DNA from: Ramazzottius varieornatus
Lineage: Eukaryota > Tardigrada > Eutardigrada > Parachela > Ramazzottiidae
Assembly (NCBI GenBank): GCA_001949185.1
Contig: BDGG01000014.1
Coordinates: 1,219,666 to 1,283,665, forward strand
Reading direction: 5' to 3'
Length of the DNA stretch: 64,000 nt
Part shown: piece by piece, positions 55,652-64,000 of the stretch
Numbering within the stretch: the stretch's first letter is position 1
How the letters are laid out: each line of letters begins with the position of its first letter
Translations under genes and position numbers: made by a program
Notes under the pieces: model-generated
The model's database searches: none
Told to the model about the DNA's origin: nothing
Seen by the model: the letters and a program-made list of their open reading frames with translations, nothing else

Positions 55652-58463
55652 CCTTCCGTCTGCACTCTGGCCTGCTATCCGGACACGCTACTGCAAAGAA
55701 AGGAATTGACCAGATGAATCAGCCGAGTCACTCACAAGCCAGTCGACTTCACCGGGCAATAGAGCAGAAGGGGGTCGTAGTGAGTAGTAACGTAGGACTG
55801 ATATGAAGTGCTGGAAGTTGAAGGAAAATGCTGACTATATTCTGTGTCGACTAGACAACAATTCTGTGTTGAAGTGGTTATCGGCAGAATCAGTTCGTTC
55901 GGCTTGATGAATTCTTTGTCTGTGCAACTCTGTTGCAGCACTTGGGCTGCCTGGTTGTGGGCGGACCGGAAGAGGGGCTTTTTCCTTATCTCACGTTTTG
56001 TCAACCAACTGTGACTGAACCTGGCAAGTGTCACAATGGATGAAGCCTACCGCTGTACTATGGACTATCGGTTTCAATACCAGCTCTTCCCCTGGAATGT
56101 TAACCCCTTTTCAATGCTGCGCTGTGCCGTTTCTTTTCTGTCCAGCGAAGAGCCTTGTCTGGGTAGTGTTCTCAAATAGAACCAGAAGAGTAGACGTTAA
56201 ATCACAAGTACTGTAAAGCGCGAACCAAGAAGCTAAGTACACGCAACACGGGAAATTATGNNNNNNNNNNNNNNNNNNNNNNNNNNNNNNNNNNNNNNNN
56301 NNNNNNNNNNNNNNNNNNNNNNNNNNNNNNNNNNNNNNNNNNNNNNNNNNNNNNNNNNNNNNNNNNNNNNNNNNNNNNNNNNNNNNNNNNNNNNNNNNNN
56401 NNNNNNNNNNNNNNNNNNNNNNNNNNNNNNNNNNNNNNNNNNNNNNNNNNNNNNNNNNNNNNNNNNNNNNNNNNNNNNNNNNNNNNNNNNNNNNNNNNNN
56501 NNNNNNNNNNNNNNNNNNNNNNNNNNNNNNNNNNNNNNNNNNNNNNNNNNNNNNNNNNNNNNNNNNNNNNNNNNNNNNNNNNNNNNNNNNNNNNNNNNNN
56601 NNNNNNNNNNNNNNNNNNNNNNNNNNNNNNNNNNNNNNNNNNNNNNNNNNNNNNNNNNNNNNNNNNNNNNNNNNNNNNNNNNNNNNNNNNNNNNNNNNNN
56701 NNNNNNNNNNNNNNNNNNNNNNNNNNNNNNNNNNNNNNNNNNNNNNNNNNNNNNNNNNNNNNNNNNNNNNNNNNNNNNNNNNNNNNNNNNNNNNNNNNNN
56801 NNNNNNNNNNNNNNNNNNNNNNNNNNNNNNNNNNNNNNNNNNNNNNNNNNNNNNNNNNNNNNNNNNNNNNNNNNNNNNNNNNNNNNNNNNNNNNNNNNNN
56901 NNNNNNNNNNNNNNNNNNNNNNNNNNNNNNNNNNNNNNNNNNNNNNNNNNNNNNNNNNNNNNNNNNNNNNNNNNNNNNNNNNNNNNNNNNNNNNNNNNNN
57001 NNNNNNNNNNNNNNNNNNNNNNNNNNNNNNNNNNNNNNNNNNNNNNNNNNNNNNNNNNNNNNNNNNNNNNNNNNNNNNNNNNNNNNNNNNNNNNNNNNNN
57101 NNNTTGCAACGTCACTCATAAGCGCAGCAGCTGATCAGAACTTTGAATAGTTGGGCAGCCACCATGCTTCCCAATGCTAGCCAACCGTAACTCCGATTAC
57201 GCTACTTTTCGAAAATAAGAGGAGCTTCGGAAAGCAAAATGCAGTCACACGTCACGAAACGGGCGGAGCAAGGCCGTAGCTACAGTTGCAAAGTGAACGG
57301 GTGTTGCAAGTTATTAGTAAGAATCATCTGCCCGTGCCGCAGTAGCGAAAAGACCTGTCCCATACTTTTTACTGTCCCATACTTACCCATCGTGCGTGTA
57401 CAATATCAGCAGGCAGTGTTAATACTGTGATGCTTATAAACTTTGCGAATGATATCACAGTATGTGTAGAGTCCACAAATGTGATGACCCATACAGCATA
57501 CGCTTACTGCGACGTCACTTCGCGAAGGTCATGATGCATTACAGACTTCCGGTGCGGTTCAAAAGCCGGGGACTGCGAAGGCAGATTCACCTGTCAGTAT
57601 TTGTCTTGGAAACTATTCTTGTTGGTGGTGACGAAGGCTTTTCAGATGAAATTCTTGAGATCTTAACCGCTTCACTTCTCTTCAACTGTCGGCAAGTTCT
57701 ACAATGTCTGTCCTCCGGCTTGCTTCTTCGACGGTCGTTTGCAGGTTCTTCTCGCTCGGCATGTCAAGGTCCTGACTCCTCAGTCATTGTCGCAGTAGCC
57801 ATGCTCACAAGCCTTTCCTCACTGTAGCTCTGCGGCCTCTGTCAAACAGCAGTCCCGTTCCTCATTCGCCTTTGCGGAAACGTTGCAGAAAGCTTCAGGA
57901 TAATGATGTTACGAAGGAGAGCTTTTCCTAGGCCCGAAGTCCGAGAGAAGTCGAAGATAGTAAAAAAATTTTCGATGGAAAGCACAACAGTGGCGCACCC
58001 AGTGGATGACTCAACCTATTGAAGGTATCGACAGCAGAGAAGGGCTTGTTAGACGTCGCATATAAGCCGCCCATGGCAAGCCTTAAGGTGGAACTGATCG
58101 GTCAACCTATACTCACGTAACACTTGATAAATTTGGGGAAATTCTCTTAAGTCTGAAGGCTTCTGGAAACGTGTGTGGCATAATACGATTGCGCTTACTG
58201 ATCTGTTGCAGGACGCGGCCCTATCTATCTACAGGCACACTGGAAGAAAGGCCGAAGAGGATCTACAACGAACGGGGGAAGAGCGGCATCTTCCCCTTTC
58301 CTATCCAGCCTATACGCTCTTTGTGGCTTGTTAGCAGTGGACCTGTACTTCGCAAGACATCATCCTACAAAGAAGCTACCAGTTCCCACATCTACGGCTG
58401 GAGAGGAACGACGCGCGGCGGTCTGGTTGAAGTCGAAGAGGCTGGGAGACATTGCTGCGAGTG
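55652..58463. other. spacer with assembly gap, no gene recognised
   Basis: The sequence is N from 56261 to 57103 (843 bases), so anything inside is unknown, and open frames that cross it are artefacts. The flanks hold only short motif-free frames and a MITE end at about 57330-57398. Confidence 0.7.
57330..57398. mobile_element. end of a second MITE of the 54.2-kb family
   Basis: Reversed and complemented, the stretch reads CACGCACGATGGGTAAGTAT and goes on with a version of the CAGTAAAAA and CGGCACGGGCAG segments found at 54193-54276, with the TA duplication at 57399-57400. The other end was not found; it may be deleted or lie in the N gap. Confidence 0.6.
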
Positions 58464-61400
58464 ATGGGTGTTGCCGTCAACGCCTTGATCTTGTTGGCAA
58501 TGCCTATGCTGCTCATTGCTTGCCTTCTTATGCTCATTATGAACTCCATCGCCATCAGCGAAGCCATCCTCCCAGCCTTCCGTCACTTTGAAGACGAGGA
58601 ATCACTGGCACAGCGTAAGCTGTCCTGGCAGAAGGAAGCGCCGACGGATTCCCTGGATCATCTGCTGTGGTTTGTCCAGGTTGGAACGTAGTATGTTCAC
58701 TGAAATGAAGTTGACTATATCCTCCTCATCCTTTAACTCAATGATGCTGACTGTGACTCTTCTTGTATGTAGATCACGGACCTACATGTCAGCGAATATG
58801 TCGATCCGAAGCGCATAACCCAGCTGGAGCAGTTTTGCACGGAGACGGTGGACACGATCCGGCCGGCGGTGGTTATTTCTTCGGGTGATCTGACCGATGC
58901 CAAAACGCCGTGGGGATCGCATCAACACGAGTGGGAGTGGAAAGAGTATTCGCGAGTGTTACGAGAGACCAAAGTGGCCGACAAAACTGTCTGGCTGGAT
59001 ATCCGCGGCAACCACGGTAATCCACAGCTGATGGTGAATTTTCCTGATGGTCTTTTGGCCTCTATAAAGTCCTCTTGTGTTGCAGATACCTTCAACGTAC
59101 CATCGCGAGACAGCAAGCTGAATTATTACAAGTATGTCAGATGGTTATATACAGCTGCCGTCATTTCTGCCGGAAGATTTGGTGTGGCGAAGCGAACGAT
59201 GTCAATGGATGTTTAGGTCGCATGCCCAACGTGGTAACGAGACGTCGTACCATTACGTCCACAAGTACGGCTGGGATAAGGTCTCCTTCATCGCCGTCGA
59301 TGCAGGCAGGTCTTACAAGAAGCAACTGTCTTGACGTACTGCTCTGTAATGATCGATGGTATTGCAGCACCTGAACCTGGCTTCCGCAGGCCCTTCAACT
59401 TCTTCGGAGTGGTGACGGAGGTTTGTCGGCCTTTGTCTTGGCATCGATCACCGATGATACTTGACTCTCTTCCCTTCACAGGAAGACTTGGCTAGGTTGA
59501 CACAGCTGGAGATAGAGAGCCGCAGTAGTAACGTCACCATTTGGTTCGGTGGGTAGCGTAGTGCACCGCACCGCAAATGACTGAAACTGTAGGGCCGTGG
59601 TCGTCGTCAAGAAGGCTGGGACATAATGCTCATCGTATTCTTCTTGCAGGCCATTATCCCACTTCCATCATCAGCGCTCCACAGCCAGGACTTCATAATG
59701 TGATGGCGTAAGTACTCTTTGACCCAGCGTTCAAATGTCCATCCCCTTTCTCTAGCAGGCAGTGCGCCATGAAGGTTCGATTAGGTTAAGCTGTATCCTT
59801 ATTTGTTAGAGGGGGAATAGCCTACTTGAGCGGACATCTGCACACACTGGGCGGCCTTCTACCCGAGCTCTACGCTATGCAAAAATCTGTAAGTACCAGT
59901 AGCAAAATAATTGCGGATATGAAGCCGGTACTCTTCTGCTAAGTGGAAAAGGCTGTGGCAGCCGCACCGTCAAGGCAACTGACATGTTGAATTATGTTGC
60001 CATATTGGTCTTGTTATTGGACGGACAGTTCTCCTCCGCAGGGCACTCTGGAGCTGGAACTGGGTGACTGGAAGGATAATCGGCTGTAAGCTCAGTACAA
60101 CTCGATACCGGTCTGGTGCCGTTACTGGACGACCAGCTATCAAATGTCTTGTGTTTGGGCAGGTTTCGCATCATCGCTGTGGATCATGACTTGTTTTCCT
60201 TTATGGACCTGCATTTCAACCAGCTGTGGCCCGTGGCCTTGATCACTAATCCCAAAAATGTCAAATTCTACGCTCCAGTTCACGAGCCACTCGATCGTAT
60301 TTCTCGCTCGACACACGTACGGTAGGGCGCCTTCTGCTATTTGCCAAGACCATTGTCAAAACCGTATCCCATCTGGCCCATTTTTTCTATCAAATGTTTG
60401 ACAAGAACCCCAGAGAGGTTGGTGCCGGCGCGGCCCTGACAGCCAGAACCCTAGGAAAAAAGGCAGCTTGAAGTGGCGCGCTGGACAGCCAGCTAACATC
60501 CTAAGTGATAGGGAGCTGTGGATTTTATACTGGTTGCAGCTGTGCTGTCATTTGTAGGATCATCGCTTTCTCGCCGGATGGAATCCAGAGTGTGGAAGTG
60601 CAGCTACCGGAAGAGTTGAGCTTTCAGCCGGCTCGGCAAGTCCAGCAGTCGGCGCTGTATGTCCGGCCGTGGAACGCCAGCCACTACGACACGGGGACGC
60701 ACACCATCCAAGCTCGCATCACCGACAAGGCTGGTCGAGTGCGCTTGATCAGGCAAGACTTTGCCACTTGCGAAGCGGAAGTGCCCGTCTTTGGCGTCAT
60801 GAGGCGGCTGGTCCTGATGGCCGATTTGGGGCGGGTGTTCTTCACCATGACATACGGTACTGCCGGTTCCCTCGTCCTGGTATTACTGGTCTTTGGCACC
60901 ACCGGTCCAAAGACGCTGTATTCGCTGGTGGTCAGAAAGTTGGGCTGGGACAGTGTCTCCTTGGCCATCCTGCGTGACCTGCAGGCGGCCATCACTTTAC
61001 CCTTCGTCTTCTGGACACTCATCTTGGTGACGACCTACACCGTGACAAGTAAGTACTCCACTACTCTCCTCCCAGTTCCGCTAATGAGACTGGCGGGTAC
61101 TTTGCTCACAAGAACTACACCTACGGTCTCTTCAGTGTACGAAACGGCACTTTGGCTACGCCGACTGAGCAAATTGGGCATTTGATGGCATTCAGAGATT
61201 TTGGCCTTTGCTTATGGCGCTCAAATTAGGGTCTACATTGGCCAGAGAGGGGGAGGCGACCTTCGACAGCTTACAATCATAGGCAAATGATGTGGGTGGG
61301 CGAAAAGTGAAAGCATGCTGAATTGGTCATTTGTGCCTGTTTAGCTATGGGGAGAGAAGGCTAATATTGTAAATAAAGAAGCGAACTTTTGAGATTGGCC

Positions 61401-62043
61401 AACGTCGCCGACGACTAGCTTTTGATGAAGCGAGGCGTATCGTAAGCACGATGTGTTATTTTCAGTGCCGTGGTTTTACGGAGAGATTGTGGAAGGAGAA
61501 TGGGGAGTAGTCTTCCCCTACGGCATATGGATGGAGAGGTCCAATCGCTGGCTGACCGGCCAGATGACGTTAGTAACGTCGTTCTCTGCATAGGCTCTTG
61601 ATGTCTGTTCGGCCCTTAACCATCTTTGCTTCTCTGCCCAGGTACATGTACACCGTCACGCACCTCTTCATGCACTGTGTACCGCTGACGTTATGCACCA
61701 TTTTGTATACGCGGTCGCGACTGCGCCATCCGCAATGGCGTTACCACCGCTTCGTCTACCACCTCGTCTTTGCCTTTTTGATCATCTGGCAAGGCTGGAG
61801 TTTGCGCATCTTCCATGACTCTTATGGAGGCCTGTCGGTCCTGACCAACGGACTTCACTTTATCACAGGTACGCTTTAACGCACTGGCCGCTTTCCTGTT
61901 AACGTCAGGACTGATGTTCTATCCACTTTTTATTGTGGTGACTTGTAGGCATACTGGCCACGCTCTTTTTGTGGTGGAAATGCTGGAGAGTACGAGGTCA
62001 ACATGTGGCGCGGTCAAGCCGACCACCTTCTTCACGGGAGTGA
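58464..62043 (+). CDS. TMEM62: TMEM62, calcineurin-like metallophosphoesterase with membrane domain
   Basis: The start ATG at 58464 begins an N-terminal membrane anchor (VNALILLAMPMLLIACLLML). Exon 1 ends at 58679; exon 2 starts at 58773 with ITDLHVSEYVDPKR. The metal-binding motifs are all seen: DLH, SSGDLTD, RGNH plus D over an exon join (DTFNVPSRDS), WFGHYPTS and LSGHLHTLGG. The rest fits TMEM62: GTLELELGDWKDNRLF, FRIIAVDHDLFSFMDLHFN, WPVALITNPKNVKFY, then an Ig-like region (IQARITDKAGRVR) and several C-terminal membrane spans (TAGSLVLVLLVFGTT, LVFAFLIIWQGWSLRIF). The final exon ends GILATLFLWWKCWR and a basic tail at 62041-62043. The enzyme activity of the family is poorly known. About a dozen short introns; the catalytic residues look intact. 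Confidence 0.93.
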
Positions 62044-63645
62044 AGCACATAAGAAGCGCCTCGGTGCAACAGGTCAGGCCGACGCCAGTCTCTTACTGAT
62101 AAGGCTTTAACTGGAGCTGAAACAGGCCTTTCCCCTCAGTGTTTTTCCGGCTAAATGTTCCTTCGACTACGACATGAAGGCTTGGGGTGGACCAAAGGTC
62201 TTTACTCCCGAGGCTTGCCCATCTGTGGGATAATTCCTCTCGATTAACCGACACTATGTGATATTATGCAGTAATTCTGCATCGCAGCTACACCATCTTC
62301 TTTCAAAATCTTTCCCCCCCTCCCCCCAAACCTCCTGCTTATACTAATTCTTATGCTTGGGCGTAAACTGGTTAGACTGATGGTGAGACTGCCGCCGGAA
62401 TGGTGTTTAGCGCGCGCGCGCCGGTGTAAGTGGGCAATAGGGCGCACTTGTGGCGTATGTAGTCAGTGGCAAATGGGTTTTCCCTTCCAGCAGCAGTAAT
62501 CTGCTTGTGGTTGTCTACCTAAGGGTCAAATCTTTCCAGCCACAATTAAGATCTGCCGCTCCTGCTGGTGGTGCATAATCGGCATCTTCCGATTAGCGGA
62601 GATCATGGGCCAACGCACGGGTACCAGCCAGTGATAGTTGCCTCGTAGATAAGATCGAGAAGGATACAGTGTAGAAATGGTAGAGATATCTGCTCCGCCG
62701 GAAAAGCAGCTCCGCTGCAGACTGGTCTAAATTAAGAACATGAGCAGATGCCTAGTTTACAAGCCGACAGCTAACAAATGGAAGGCAGCCATCAGCCATT
62801 ACGACGCCGAAGACTGTTCTCGCTAAATGCTCCGTGAGGCCTAAAGATCTCCAAATACTCTGACGCTGCAAAAGTCCCCATGTTGATGGCCATGTCCAAT
62901 GCAGTTTGCCTGCCAACCTGGTCCGATACTTTACAAAACGGTACGTCAGTAAAAAACAAGTTGTGAGTAACCGGCAAAATAACGAGCGAATGTTCCTTTG
63001 CAGGTCCAGCGAACAACTATGGAGCCACGCCTTGATGCTGTGGAGGAGAGCGGATGTCCTATCTTTTCTTGTCGCTACTGCACTACTTTCTGACAGCTGA
63101 CGGTGAGTTTCTTACGCTTTATAGACAAACAGTGCGCCATGTTCCAAAAAAGCTCCAAAGTGTTGACAAATGAATTTGGGTACGAAGTCGTACTATTACT
63201 GTCATCGACTGAAATGTTGAACGCATGAAAGATGGCTACAATGGGGTACATTTCTTGGGGAAGAAAGTGAGCATTACAGGACCTTGCTGATAGTTGAAGC
63301 GGGAAGCCTGCAAGTAAGGCTGGAATTGGGTTACGGATCTTGATTGTGTCACTGTGCATCGCGCGATGTTGACTTTTGACAAACTCTATAAATAGTGTCA
63401 ACTGCGCGCGGCTTGGACTCTTGGCCCAGCGCATGGTAATCTTGGGCGGATTCTGCGGGAGATGATCATGTGTTGCTCTTCTTTGCAGGGAAAACATCAC
63501 GTCATCGTCATGGATCAATAGCTGGAGCGTCCTAACGAAGCGTTCTTATGACGAAGTTTGTGGTTTGGTGGTCAGACCATCCTGCTGTATGGATCAGTGG
63601 TAGGTCGGTAGCCACAGCCAAGCCAGCAGCAGCAGTAAGTTCCAC
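62044..63645. other. no gene recognised
   Basis: 1.6 kb with only short frames. A GCGCGCGCGC run lies near 62411 and C-rich tracts near 62316-62328. The right end should hold the promoter of the gene at 63646. Confidence 0.4.
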
Positions 63646-63910
63646 ATGATGAGTACCCGCACCGAGAAGAAGGTTTTGCAGCGCTCCTACTCGTCCACTT
63701 CCTTTCCGGCCAACTACCTGACTGCCAATCAACAGCCTTCGGATTTTCATATTAGCTCATCAACACACCAACACAGAATCGGTTCCAATCATAACTTCAG
63801 CAATCCATATCAATCGTATCATGCTGTGGACCCTATTCAGGCGCTATACGATGACATTCAGCAGACTCGCTTGTCGCACGCTCATCTAACGCAGTCACGA
63901 CCGCCACCAG
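63646..63910 (+). CDS. first exon of an unidentified gene that runs out of the window
   Basis: ATG 63646 opens MMSTRTEKKVLQRSYSSTSF, followed by a Ser/Asn/His/Gln-rich segment with several Tyr (SNPYQSYHAVDPIQALYDDI, then LSHAHLTQSRPPP), and reaches a donor-like CCAG/GTACCA after 63910. The next exon would lie outside or at the very edge of the window. The composition suggests a disordered N-terminus. No domain can be named from this part. Confidence 0.4.
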
Positions 63911-64000
63911 GTACCAGCCGCCTTCGCTATAATTAGTCGAGATTTTCATCTCAAGTGGCGCACCTTCTCAGTGCTAATGACTGGCTGCGTGCGCTTCTTG

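Noticed and set aside
56111-57121. Three long open frames of about 290-330 codons across 56.1-57.1 kb on both strands
   Set aside because: They are almost entirely unknown residues from the N gap at 56261-57103; the real sequence is not known.

Overview
This window is animal nuclear DNA. Almost every recognisable gene is split by short GT-AG introns, mostly 50-150 bp, and genes lie every 3-4 kb on both strands. The gene set is metazoan: a BAMBI-like TGF-beta pseudoreceptor, RB1CC1/FIP200, an SLC6 transporter, a PGRP amidase, Rab11, an ORP lipid-transfer protein, TMEM62 and three J-domain proteins. The compact layout fits a small-genome invertebrate. A tardigrade or another ecdysozoan is possible, but I cannot fix the phylum from the sequence. 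One assembly gap of about 0.84 kb lies at 56261-57103.

Layout. 1-7.1 kb is a tandemly duplicated accessory block. It holds an intact GPI-anchored Ly6/three-finger gene (1060-2152, +), a secreted unknown gene on the minus strand (2558-3357), a decayed fragment of the Ly6 gene (about 4180-4590, +), an intact six-exon cytosolic sulfotransferase (5197-6534, +) and a second copy of the unknown gene (6652-7120, -). 8760-12987 is a nested pair of pogo-type DNA transposons, one inserted inside the other, each with perfect terminal inverted repeats and TA target duplications, and both with broken transposases. 14320-19715 is an SLC6 transporter whose last large intron contains a whole PGRP amidase gene on the opposite strand. 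19.86-22.8 kb is a broken LINE with a restriction-like endonuclease, bounded by stem-loops.

23.6-40.2 kb carries a small secreted protein, an OSBPL2/1-type ORP, DNAJC11, a DNAJB6-type J protein, Rab11, a 321-residue FUS-like low-complexity protein and DNAJC17. 40.7-45.5 kb is RB1CC1, the autophagy initiation scaffold. 48-55.7 kb holds a small unknown gene, the BAMBI-like gene and two CD20-like four-span membrane genes. 58.4-62.0 kb is TMEM62, and the first exon of an unknown gene starts at 63646.

These are unrelated eukaryotic transcription units, not an operon. The themes that stand out are proteostasis and autophagy (three J proteins and RB1CC1 within 18 kb), membrane trafficking (Rab11, ORP) and much TA-targeting DNA-transposon debris: two full elements, a probable MITE in the Rab11 intron, and a MITE family at 54.2 and 57.4 kb. 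The most unusual items are the FUS-like low-complexity gene, the nested transposon, the SLC6 gene with its TM1 gate encoded by microexons without the canonical WRFPYL, and a TGA-for-Cys alignment between the two copies of the unknown secreted gene. Exon limits were found by reading splice sites and phases by eye. Where the summed exons keep one open frame I say so.
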